Program-made: the position numbers and the translations under genes | NCBI RefSeq assembly: GCF_014851685.1 | Contig: NZ_JACVAC010000001.1 | Location: 682,001 to 746,000, forward strand | From: Pseudomonas sp. PDM05 | GTDB taxonomy: Bacteria; Pseudomonadota; Gammaproteobacteria; Pseudomonadales; Pseudomonadaceae | DNA length: 64,000 nt | Direction of reading: 5' to 3' | Part shown: positions 26,543-35,700 of the stretch, piece after piece | How positions within the stretch are numbered: position 1 is the stretch's first letter | Layout of the letters: each line of letters starts with the position of its first letter | The notes under the pieces: generated by a model | Told to the model about the DNA's origin: nothing | Seen by the model: only the letters and a program-made list of their open reading frames with translations | Databases searched by the model: none

Positions 26543-28270
26543 ATGCGGCATCTGTTTATCTTTCTGCTGGTGTTGTTCGCGGGGTTCGCCCAGGCCGCGC
26601 CGGGCAATCCGTTTGAGACAAAACCCGACTTCCTCCCGGTGGGCAAGGCCTTCGCCTTTACCTCCGAGCGCCTGGAAAGCGGCGAAACCCAGCTGTATTG
26701 GCAGATTGCCGACGGTTACTACCTGTACCAGCAGCGCATGAAATTCGACGGCCTGGCCGAGAAACCCGTGCTGCCCCAGGGTGAAGCCCATAGCGATGAG
26801 TTCTTCGGCGAGCAGCAAGTGTATCGCCAGGGGCTGGAAGTGAAGATCCCCGCCGGTGTCACCGGCAAGGTCAAGCTGGGCTGGCAGGGTTGCGCCGATG
26901 CGGGCCTGTGTTATCCGCCGCAGTCAATGACGGTGGACCTGGGTGGCAACCCGGCCGTGGCCGCCACCGCCGAAGCCAGCGACCAAAGCCTGGCCAGTGG
27001 CCTGCAACAACGCAGCCTGGGTTGGAGCCTGCTGGTGTTCTTTGGCCTGGGCCTGCTGCTGGCATTCGCCCCGTGTTCGTTGCCGATGCTGCCGATCCTC
27101 GCCGGGCTGGTAGTCGGCAGTGGCGCCAGCCCGCGTCGCGGCTTTGCCTTGGCCAGCAGCTACGTGGTGTGCATGGCGCTGGTGTACGCGGCGCTGGGCG
27201 TGTTGGCGGCGCTGGCCGGCGGCAACCTTGCCGCACTGCTGCAAACCCCGTGGATTCTCGGCAGTTTCGCCGCGTTGTTCGTGTTCCTCGCCCTGCCGAT
27301 GTTCGGCTTCTTTGAACTGCAACTGCCCGCCTTCCTGCGTGACCGCCTGGACACCGTCAGCCGCCAGCAAAGCGGCGGCAGCCTGGTCGGCGCCGGGGTG
27401 CTCGGCGCGCTGTCCGGCCTGCTCGTCGGCCCGTGCATGACCGCCCCGCTGGCCGGTGCCCTGCTGTATATCGCCCAGAGCGGCAACGCGCTGCACGGCG
27501 GCCTGATCCTGTTCGCCATGGGCATTGGCATCGGCATTCCGTTGTTGCTGCTGGTGACCGTGGGCAATCGCTTCCTGCCCAAGCCGGGCAGTTGGATGAG
27601 CGTGCTCAAGGGTATCTTCGGCTTCCTGTTCCTCGGCACCGCCGTGCTGATGATTCGCCCGGTGGTCGATGAAAGCCTGTGGATCGGCCTGTGGGGCGCA
27701 CTGGCGTTGATCATGGCCTATTGCGGCTGGACCCTGGCCCACGAATACGGCCTGACCGCCAAGGTGTTCGGCTCCGGCTCCCTGGTGTTGGGCCTGTGGG
27801 GGGCGGTGCTGGTGGTGGGCGCGGCCGGTGGCGGCGACGACCTGTGGCAACCGTTGAAGGTCTACGGCGGTTCACAGACGGCTGCCGCGCCGACGGCCCA
27901 CGACGCCTTCATGACCATCAACGACCCCGCCGTGCTGCAAACCCAACTCGACAGCGCCAAGGCCCAGGGCCAATGGGTGCTGGTGGACTACTACGCCGAC
28001 TGGTGCGTGTCGTGCAAGATCATGGAAAAACAGGTGTTCGGCAAACCCGAAGTCCTCGACGCCCTGAAAGACGTGCGCCTGCTGCGCCTGGACGTCACCG
28101 CCGACAACGCCGCCAGCCGCGAACTGCTCGGCCGCTACAAAGTCCCCGGCCCGCCGAGCTTCGTATGGATCGGCCCGGACGGTGAAGAGCGCCGCGCCCA
28201 ACGCATCACCGGCGAAGTGGATGCCGCCGGCTTCCTGCAACGCTGGACGCAAACCCGGGACGCGCGCTGA
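26543..28270 (+). CDS. dsbD: Thiol:disulfide interchange protein DsbD
   Basis: A 575-residue inner-membrane protein that carries electrons from cytoplasmic thioredoxin to periplasmic partners. A signal peptide (FIFLLVLFAGFAQA) leads to the N-terminal alpha domain with the redox pair in GCADAGLCYPPQS. About eight membrane helices follow, with Cys in FAPCSLPMLPIL and GPCMTAPLAG. The C-terminal thioredoxin domain holds WCVSC at residues 487-491. The ATG at 26543 with AAGG upstream is preferred over an in-frame TTG at 26537. It is the first gene of dsbDEG and its stop overlaps the next start. Confidence 0.93.
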   Translation: MRHLFIFLLVLFAGFAQAAPGNPFETKPDFLPVGKAFAFTSERLESGETQLYWQIADGYYLYQQRMKFDGLAEKPVLPQGEAHSDEFFGEQQVYRQGLEVKIPAGVTGKVKLGWQGCADAGLCYPPQSMTVDLGGNPAVAATAEASDQSLASGLQQRSLGWSLLVFFGLGLLLAFAPCSLPMLPILAGLVVGSGASPRRGFALASSYVVCMALVYAALGVLAALAGGNLAALLQTPWILGSFAALFVFLALPMFGFFELQLPAFLRDRLDTVSRQQSGGSLVGAGVLGALSGLLVGPCMTAPLAGALLYIAQSGNALHGGLILFAMGIGIGIPLLLLVTVGNRFLPKPGSWMSVLKGIFGFLFLGTAVLMIRPVVDESLWIGLWGALALIMAYCGWTLAHEYGLTAKVFGSGSLVLGLWGAVLVVGAAGGGDDLWQPLKVYGGSQTAAAPTAHDAFMTINDPAVLQTQLDSAKAQGQWVLVDYYADWCVSCKIMEKQVFGKPEVLDALKDVRLLRLDVTADNAASRELLGRYKVPGPPSFVWIGPDGEERRAQRITGEVDAAGFLQRWTQTRDAR

Positions 28271-29115
28271 TGCTGACCCTGACCATTGGCACCTTTGCCA
28301 TCGCCCTGAATCACCTGCTGCTGATCAGCGCGCTGATTTTCGCCACCCTGGTGGGCTGGCGCGTGGCCAAGCGTGGCGGCGAGAACCCGGAATCGGTGCT
28401 GTTCAGCCTGTTCCTGCTGGGGATGCTCGCGGCGCGGGTCAGCTTTGTGTTGATGTACTGGAACGACTACAGCAACGACTGGCTGCAAATGGTCGACGTG
28501 CGCGACGGCGGCTTCCTCGCCTGGCCCGGCGTGATCGCCCTGGTCCTCGGCGCCCTGGCCTATGGCTGGCGCCGCCCGCCCCTGCGCAAGCCACTCGCCG
28601 CCGGGGTGGTTACCGGCCTGGTGTTCTGGGGGCTGGCCAGCCTGTCCCTGAGCCTGTACGACAAAGGCGTGCAACTGCCGGACATCGCCTTGCGCAATGC
28701 CAACGGTGAAACCGTGCAACTGGCCGACTACAAAGGCGGCCCATTGGTGATCAACCTGTGGGCCACCTGGTGCCCACCGTGCCGCCGGGAAATGCCGGTG
28801 CTCGAACGCGCCCAGCGCCAACGCCCCGACGTGACCTTTCTGTTCGTCAACCAGGCCGAAAGCATGCAAAGCGTCAGCACCTTCCTCGCCACCCAGGGCC
28901 TGACCCTCGACAATATGCTGTTCGACGCCAGTGGCCGCCTCGGCCAGGCCGTGGGCTCCATGGCCCTACCGACCACGTTGTTCTACCAGGCCGACGGGCG
29001 CCTGATCCACAGCCACCTGGGCGAACTGTCCCAGGCCAGCCTGGCCCGTTCGCTCGAAGCCTTCGACACTGCCCCAACAAGGAAACCCACATGCCAAGCC
29101 TCCGCCACCTGCTGA
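28270..29115 (+). CDS. dsbE: Membrane-anchored TlpA/DsbE-like thiol-disulfide oxidoreductase
   Basis: A 281-residue protein. Several N-terminal membrane helices (about 10-27, 42-60, 77-93 and 108-124) resemble a reduced prolipoprotein-diacylglyceryl-transferase-like region. The C-terminal thioredoxin fold (about 132-270) carries WATWCPPC with Cys168 and Cys171 and the cis-Pro loop MALPTTLFY. The start overlaps the dsbD stop (TGATG), and its 3' end overlaps dsbG by 25 bp. It probably takes electrons from DsbD. Confidence 0.88.
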   Translation: MLTLTIGTFAIALNHLLLISALIFATLVGWRVAKRGGENPESVLFSLFLLGMLAARVSFVLMYWNDYSNDWLQMVDVRDGGFLAWPGVIALVLGALAYGWRRPPLRKPLAAGVVTGLVFWGLASLSLSLYDKGVQLPDIALRNANGETVQLADYKGGPLVINLWATWCPPCRREMPVLERAQRQRPDVTFLFVNQAESMQSVSTFLATQGLTLDNMLFDASGRLGQAVGSMALPTTLFYQADGRLIHSHLGELSQASLARSLEAFDTAPTRKPTCQASATC

Positions 29116-29852
29116 CCCTGCTGCCACTGACGCTGGCGGCTACCCTGGCCCACGCCGAAGACTGGCCCGCGCCGATCAAACAGATCGAGGCCAAGGGTGC
29201 CAAGATCATCGGCAAATTCGACGCCCCCAGCGGCCTCACCGGCTACGCCGCGCAATACCAGAACCGTGGCATGGCCCTGTACCTGACTGCCGACGGCAAA
29301 AGCGTGCTCGCCGGCAACCTGTATGACGCCCAAGGCAACGACTTGAGCAGCGCACCGCTGGAGAAGCTGGTGTACGCACCGATGGCCAAGGAAGTCTGGG
29401 CCAAGATGGAAAAAAGCAGCTGGATCCAGGACGGCGACGTCAAGGCGCCACGCATCGTCTACCTGTTCAGCGACCCCAACTGCCCCTACTGCAACATGTT
29501 CTGGGAACAGGCGCGGCCATGGGTGAAGGCCGGCAAGGTGCAGTTGCGCCACATCATGGTGGGCATCATCCGCGAAGACAGCGCGGCCAAATCCGCCGCA
29601 TTGTTCGCCGCCAAAGACCCGCAAAAGGCGTTGCAAGAACACGAAGCCGCCGGCAAGGGCAGCAAGTTGCAGGCACTGGCGAAGATCCCGGCGGATATTG
29701 AAGCCAAGCTGGATGGGAATATGAAGCTGATGGATGAGCTGGAATTGTCGGCGACGCCGGCGATTTTCTATCTGGATGACAAAGGTGGGTTGCAGCAACA
29801 GCAGGGGGCGCCGTCGCCGGAGAAGTTGGTGAGGATTCTTGGCCCGCAGTGA
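29091..29852 (+). CDS. dsbG: Thiol:disulfide interchange protein DsbG
   Basis: A 253-residue periplasmic disulfide isomerase/sulfenic-acid reductase. A signal peptide (LLTLLPLTLAATLAHA) is followed by an N-terminal dimerisation domain and a thioredoxin-fold domain with CPYC at 131-134 in FSDPNCPYCNMFW and the cis-Pro loop SATPAIFY. The ATG at 29091 has AAGGAAACCCAC upstream. The first 25 bp lie inside dsbE in another frame. Electrons probably come from DsbD. Confidence 0.93.
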   Translation: MPSLRHLLTLLPLTLAATLAHAEDWPAPIKQIEAKGAKIIGKFDAPSGLTGYAAQYQNRGMALYLTADGKSVLAGNLYDAQGNDLSSAPLEKLVYAPMAKEVWAKMEKSSWIQDGDVKAPRIVYLFSDPNCPYCNMFWEQARPWVKAGKVQLRHIMVGIIREDSAAKSAALFAAKDPQKALQEHEAAGKGSKLQALAKIPADIEAKLDGNMKLMDELELSATPAIFYLDDKGGLQQQQGAPSPEKLVRILGPQ

Positions 29853-29860
29853 TTTTCAGT

Positions 29861-29898
29861 GATAAAGGTGACCATTCAAATGCATGGGCACCTTTATC
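29861..29898. terminator. Inverted repeat between convergent dsbG and the 901-residue gene
   Basis: A perfect 10-bp stem, GATAAAGGTG (29861-29870) with CACCTTTATC (29889-29898), lies 8 bp after the dsbG stop and 11 bp from the opposing gene's stop. There is no long T-run, so termination in either direction is likely but not certain. Confidence 0.5.
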
Positions 29899-29909
29899 GA
29901 GCCCCAGTC

Positions 29910-32615
29910 CTACGTCAGATAGAAAGTAAACGTATCAATCATCAGCCAGTCTTTGACGCTAGTTTCTAAACTAATTGTTGAGAAGCTCGTGTTCAAGGGA
30001 GCGGAGAAATCGATCCAATGAACATCTGATCCGCCCTCGTTTGTGCCGCGTAGCACCCTTCTCCCTACTGAGAAATGACTGCTGTCGAAAAACTCCATCG
30101 TAAAGAAACCATCAAGCCATACCAGCGAAAAGGTTACGCGTCGACACGAGAATTTTAAATCCAACTCTATATGCTGAGGGCCACTGTGCAGGTAACCGAA
30201 CATAAAACCAGGGCCCGACGTGGAGGATGGGTTATGCATAATACCGGACTCACCGGGACCACTTATGTGCCTGATGGTCATGCGTGGAGTTTCAAGACTG
30301 CCGCCAGCAGTCATCATTTGAGGATTGGGTACATCACGAACATCGAAGTTCTCATAGAGAATTAAAGCTGGCGTAACCATTCTCAGCATCCGCTTTGGAC
30401 ATACCACATTCTCATTTGAACTACCGTCCGTTGCGACGCTGAATGTGAGGGACAAGTTGGTTGTGTCCTTTAGCTTATCCAACTCGGATCGCAGTACAGG
30501 AGCCGCCACCCCTGCAGTCAGCTCTGGCGACGTAATGGTTCTGGCCGAGTACACATTAAACGAGTAGGCTTTGCCGTTTTTGTCCGTACCCTCCGCTCGT
30601 AACCAGCACTTCTGCCCTGCCCGCAGAAACCACATCGGATCTTCGAGAGAATTGGCATCCCCGGTAAATGTCCTCAGGTCCAGAACGGCGTTCTGAGTCC
30701 TGGGTGGCGTCGCCTCCAGCACGTTCGGCGTTTCCAGGCGCACAGGCAAACTGACGCTCAAGTTCAACGGCAGTGAGGTCTGCACCTTGCATGCAGTGGT
30801 GACCGTGTAAGTGATCTGCACCACTTTCCCCATACTCTCGATCACGGCTTCCGACGGCAGAAGGAAGATGACCGGCCCCGAAGCGCTGCCGGATTGGGAA
30901 GCCAGAGGCCAACACGCTCCATCAGCCTTTTTCCAGCAGACGCTGATGGTGTGCTTGGGGTTCATGCCGACGTAATTCACTTCAACGTGTACGCCATTGC
31001 GCCCATTGTAAGCAGTCAAGTTGGAGCCCACCGCCTCTGTAACGTTGGGCTCAAGCAACACCAGCGGCTCTTGCTCGATAGTGAACGTCTGCGAAGGAAA
31101 CTCAATGGCGGTCGCCCGATTGCATTTGCCATCAAAACCCACTGCGAAATGCAGTTGGAATTCGCTGCAATCCGCCAGTTTTTTCAACTCACCGCGTGAG
31201 ATGGGGGCATCCACCCCCCTCTGCACCCAATCTGCGGTAAGGGGCTTACCCGCCAATACGTCGAACTCATGGATGTTGCCATTCTCAAGCTCACCGGTTA
31301 CCCACATCCAGCAGCATTGACCCACGGCGGCGTAGTCAAAGAGAGGAACGATACCTGTGCCGTCACCAATGAATGTGCTCAGATCCACCGTACTCGCGGT
31401 TGCTTGCTCAATGCCCGGGTGTGGAAGCTGTGGCGCCAGTACGTCGATATGGCGCAGCGGCGAAGGTTGCGGTGCGTAATCATTGAATTGGAGGGTATAG
31501 CCCAGTCTCAGCGTCTTATGGAATAGCGCAGCAAAGACCTCGGGAGGAACCTCAAATGACAAGCTGCTTTCGCCCGCGCTTACGTGCTGACAACCAAGCG
31601 ATATAGGTCCATAGTCGCCCCCTTCAGCCCGAGCGCAAACAAGATCGCCTTTAGTCATGCCCTCATAATTGACAATCGCATGTCCGCCGTTGACCGTGTT
31701 GGTTGGGTTGACCTCCCAATGCCCGGGACGCAGCTCGACCGACTCTCGCAGATTTGGAGGGTTCAGTTCCTGGTACGGGTCCACCTGCAGCAGTGTGGTG
31801 GTACGCAAGTGGAAATCCTGGGCGTTGATAGGCAGTGGATTTTCAAGAACAGGGTCGCCTGGCTCAGGGAATACAGGCTGGCTTCTATCCCAGATGACAC
31901 CTAAGTGGGCCGTCAGCGCCGAGTAGTCATCCAGCCTGGACATCCATGGGCGTGAAAGAGGAAACCTGAAGACATATCCCGCATGAGCCTCATGGGGCTG
32001 TACCACATAATCCAGCGCAACCCAGATGAAGCGGTACGGCGCGACGTGCTGGTTGCCGGCGACGGTAATAAACAACCGTTGCCCTGCATAGATAAGGGGC
32101 CAGGCCTCGACTTCGATGGTTTCATTACCAGTGAAACTCTGCATCCTCAGCCACAATGTGTTCCATTCATTCTTGGCGTGCGTATACACCGGCCTCGATA
32201 CAACCAGATCCTCCTCCCGCAACAACTGAACTTCCAGCTCCAGCACGTGGGAAGCCTCCTCCTTGCCCCCCACCATAGCCGTGTACCACATCTGCACCGT
32301 GTGTCCGATCATCAAACTGACTGACTGCGCAGAAATCGGAACGACATCATCGCCGTCATCCACAGAAACGGGCTCGAATGCAGGCTCGGCCTGATCCTTG
32401 ATAGCGATAAAAAATGTGCAGCCCGTGGCACCCGCAGGCAGCGTCAACTTGGCCTGCGTCCCGTCAATCGCATCCATGGGGTACAGCACGCTGTTATTGG
32501 CTGCGAACTCGACAACAGGAACGGGGAATTGTGCCTTGGGCCCTTTCGGCGAGCGCGGTGGAGTGCTGGCCGGTTGAAGAGATGAGGTATTTTCAGGGAT
32601 CGGTTTTTTAGCCAC
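29910..32615 (-). CDS. Unrecognised 901-residue protein with alternating (A-B)x3-C repeat domains
   Basis: I do not recognise this family. The GTG at 32615 is chosen because GGAG lies eight bases upstream and the longer frame (from 32660) runs into a hairpin. The N-terminus AKKPIPENTSSLQPASTPPRSPKGPK is Pro-rich with no signal peptide. Two kinds of beta-rich unit then alternate. A units (about residues 33-135, 292-398 and 517-630) share V-x-Y-x-GM (NYEGM, NYVGM) and VVPISAQSV-like ends. B units (about 152-285, 410-515 and 643-748) share DL-x-TF-x-GD, AGQ-CW and REL-KL (SRGELKKLADCSEF, LRSELDKLKDTTNL). A C-terminal unit (750-901) ends DTFTFYLT. The codons are visibly more AT-rich than in neighbouring pvdL and dsbG, which suggests transfer. 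An extracellular adhesin or toxin partner is possible, without direct evidence. Confidence 0.8.
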   Translation of the reverse strand: MAKKPIPENTSSLQPASTPPRSPKGPKAQFPVPVVEFAANNSVLYPMDAIDGTQAKLTLPAGATGCTFFIAIKDQAEPAFEPVSVDDGDDVVPISAQSVSLMIGHTVQMWYTAMVGGKEEASHVLELEVQLLREEDLVVSRPVYTHAKNEWNTLWLRMQSFTGNETIEVEAWPLIYAGQRLFITVAGNQHVAPYRFIWVALDYVVQPHEAHAGYVFRFPLSRPWMSRLDDYSALTAHLGVIWDRSQPVFPEPGDPVLENPLPINAQDFHLRTTTLLQVDPYQELNPPNLRESVELRPGHWEVNPTNTVNGGHAIVNYEGMTKGDLVCARAEGGDYGPISLGCQHVSAGESSLSFEVPPEVFAALFHKTLRLGYTLQFNDYAPQPSPLRHIDVLAPQLPHPGIEQATASTVDLSTFIGDGTGIVPLFDYAAVGQCCWMWVTGELENGNIHEFDVLAGKPLTADWVQRGVDAPISRGELKKLADCSEFQLHFAVGFDGKCNRATAIEFPSQTFTIEQEPLVLLEPNVTEAVGSNLTAYNGRNGVHVEVNYVGMNPKHTISVCWKKADGACWPLASQSGSASGPVIFLLPSEAVIESMGKVVQITYTVTTACKVQTSLPLNLSVSLPVRLETPNVLEATPPRTQNAVLDLRTFTGDANSLEDPMWFLRAGQKCWLRAEGTDKNGKAYSFNVYSARTITSPELTAGVAAPVLRSELDKLKDTTNLSLTFSVATDGSSNENVVCPKRMLRMVTPALILYENFDVRDVPNPQMMTAGGSLETPRMTIRHISGPGESGIMHNPSSTSGPGFMFGYLHSGPQHIELDLKFSCRRVTFSLVWLDGFFTMEFFDSSHFSVGRRVLRGTNEGGSDVHWIDFSAPLNTSFSTISLETSVKDWLMIDTFTFYLT

Positions 32616-32629
32616 GATAAGACTCCTGT

Positions 32630-32692
32630 CAAGCGTTAGATCACCGTCATAGCTGGCCATATCGGCCAGAGCCTTCGGTGATCTAACGCTTG
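32630..32692. repeat. 17-bp perfect inverted repeat with nested hairpin upstream of the 901-residue gene
   Basis: CAAGCGTTAGATCACCG (32630-32646) is matched exactly by its complement at 32676-32692. The 29-nt loop holds a second stem, CTGGCC/GGCCAG (32653-32658 with 32664-32669). The structure ends just before the ACAGGAG ribosome-binding site of the GTG start at 32615. Confidence 0.8.
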
Positions 32693-32709
32693 GATCAGGA
32701 GCTTTGCCT

Positions 32710-32727
32710 ACTGTCAGATCTGACAGT
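32710..32727. promoter_or_regulatory. 18-bp perfect palindrome resembling a lux box
   Basis: ACTGTCAGA-TCTGACAGT is a perfect palindrome. Inside it CT-N12-AG matches the form bound by LuxR-type quorum-sensing regulators. Its centre is about 104 bp upstream of the GTG at 32615 and 18 bp past the pvdL stop. No luxI or luxR gene is in the window. Confidence 0.5.
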
Positions 32728-32744
32728 TCGGACTAGCGGCCCGC

Positions 32745-35700
32745 TCAAATCCCTTCCAACTGCGCCATCAAATCACTCAACCGATCCACCTTCTCGGCGC
32801 TGACCTCATTGGCCGCCAACCCATCGATATACTCGGCCAACTCCGCCACCGTGCTGCACTCGAACATCGCCCGCAACGGCACATCACGCTGCAAGCTCTT
32901 TTGCACCCGCGAGGCAATCTGCGTGGCCAGCAACGAGTGCCCGCCCAGTTCGAAGAAGTTATCCTGCACCCCTACCCGCTCAACCTTCAGCACCTCGGCC
33001 CAGATCGCAGCCAGGGTGGTTTCCAGCGGGTTGCGCGGCGCCAGGTAATCCTGGCTCTGGAGCTGGCCGATTTCGAGCAAAGGCAACGCCTTGCGGTCGA
33101 GTTTGCCGTTGGCATTCAACGGCAGACGCTCAAGCCACAGCCAGTGCAGCGGCACCATGTATTCCGGCAGTTCGGCGCGCAGGCGTTGCTTGATGCGGTC
33201 CAGGCGTTCGCTCGGGTTGAGGGTTTCATTGGCAGCGACCAGATAGCCAACCAGGTGTTTGCCGTTGACGCCGTTCTGCACGCCAACCGCCCCGTCGCGC
33301 ACTTCCGGTTGCTCGTGCAGGCGTGCTTCGATTTCACCGAGTTCGATGCGGTAGCCGCGAATCTTCACCTGATGGTCGATACGCCCGACGTACTCCAGCA
33401 CGCCATCGCTGCGCCGACGCGCCAAGTCGCCGGTGCGATACAGACGCTCGCCCGGTGCACCAAACGGATTCGGCACAAACACCGGCGCGGTGCGCAGCGG
33501 GTCGCTGACGTAACCACGCCCGACGCCCGTACCAGCTACGCACAACTCGCCGACCGCGCCTTGCGGCACCAGCTCCAGCGCACCGTCCAGCAGGTACAAA
33601 CGGTTGTTGTCGGTCGGTGTGCCAATCGGCAGGTAAGTGCCACGGGTCGAGGCCAGGTCGACGCGGAAGAACGCCACGTCATCCGAACATTCCGCCGGGC
33701 CATAGGCGTTCACCAGGCCGATCCCGGGGTAACGCTGCAACCACTGATGCGCCAGTTCCGGTGGCATCGCTTCGCCGGTCGGCAGCATCCAACGCAGGCC
33801 GTCGAGGTGGATGCGATCCTGGGCGAGCATGCCCTGGATCAATGACGGCACGCTCTCCAGCACCGTGATGCCTTGCACCTGGACATGCTCGAGCAAGCCT
33901 TGCGGATCATGGGCCAGGGCGTTCGGCACGATGTCCACCCGTGCGCCAACCAGTGGCGCGGCGAGGAACTGCCAGACGGAAATATCGAAACTTTGCGAGG
34001 CGGTCTGGGCGATCACATCCGCGTCGCTCAGGTTCAGGTACGGCACCTTGCTCAACTGGTTGTTGAGCATGCCGCGCTGTTCGACCATCACGCCCTTGGG
34101 CAGCCCGGTGGAACCCGAGGTGTAGATCACGTAGGCGAGGTTGTCCGGGCCGCTGTAGACCCCAGGGTTGGCACCGCGAGCCGGCACTTCTTGCCACACC
34201 AGCAACTGGCAGTCGAAGCCTTCGAGCAATTCGATGGCCTGCTCGCGGCACGCCTCGCTGCACACCAGCAATGGCGTACGACTCCGCTCGATAATGCTGC
34301 GCAACCGCTGGCTCGGCAGGCCCGGGTCCAACGGCAGGTAACCGGCACCGGCCTTGAAGCTGCCGATGATCATGCCCAGCAGATCCAAGTTGCGCTCGCC
34401 GAGCAAGGCAACCGGTTGATCAAGGCCGACACCGGCTTCGATCAACGCATGGCCCAGGCCGTTGCTGCGCCGGTTCAGCTCGTCATAGCTCCAGTGCTGG
34501 TCCAGGCAACTGGCGGCGACTCGCTGTGGATGCGCCGCCACCTGGGCTTCGAACAGCTCCACGTAGCTGCTTTCCAGCGGGTAGTCGTGGCCGCTCTGAT
34601 TGCAGCCCTCCAGCAAAAACTCACGCTCCTGCTCGCCAATCAGCGGCAAGTCGGCCATGTCGCCATGGAAGCCCTGCACCAGCGCCAGCAACAGACGCTT
34701 GAACTCGCCGAGCATGCCTTGCACGGTGGTTTCGTCGAAGTAACGCTGGTCATAGGACAGGTGCAAGCCCAGGTCATCGCCCGGATAACACACCGCCGTC
34801 AGTGGGAAGTTGGTGTGGGTGCGGCCGGAGTCCGAGGTGGCATTCAGGCTTTGCGCACGGTCCAGCACCGAGACTTCCACCGGCGCGTTTTCGAACACGA
34901 ACAGGCTGTCGAACAGCGGCTGGCCCTTGGGTAGTTCGCTGTGTTCCTGGATCGTCACCAGCGGCAGGTATTCGTACTCGCGCAGTTGCATATTGCTGTC
35001 GAGCAGGCCGTTCAACCATTGGCGCACGCTGCACGGCTGACCGTCCTCGGGCAGCTTCACCCGCAGCGCGATGCTGTTGATGAACAGGCCGACGGTGCGC
35101 TGCATCTCGGGCATTTCTACCGGGCGACCGGCCACGGTGACGCCGAACAACACGTCGCGCTCGCCGCTCAAACGCCGCAGTACCAAAGCCCATGCGGCCT
35201 GGGCAAAGGTGTTGACGGTCAGTTGATGGGCCTGGGCCAGCTCACGCAATTGCGCCCCATCGCGGGCATCCAGACGGGTGTAGCAATCCCCCACCACCAT
35301 GCCGCCGTGGCCCGCGTGGTCACGCATAAAGGGGCGGTCGCTCGGGATCGGCGTGGTGCGTTCAAAACCTTGCAGGTTCTGCTGCCACCACTGGCGTGCC
35401 TCGTCGAGGTTCTGGCGTTGCAGCCAGGCGATGTAGTCGCGATAACGCGGCGGCGCCGCCAGTTGCGCCTCGCGGCCTTCGCCGAGGGCCATGTAAATGT
35501 CGAAGAAGTCGTTCATCAGCAGCGACCGGCACCACGCATCGATCAGGATGTGGTGGTTGCTCATCATGAACCAGTAGTGCTCGGCGCCGACGCGGATCAA
35601 ACGCAGGTGGAACGGCGCCTGGTTGAGCAGATCGAAACCGGCTTCGCGCTCGGCCTTGAGCAAGGCTTGCAGGCGCGGTTCCTGCTCTTCTTGAGGAGCG

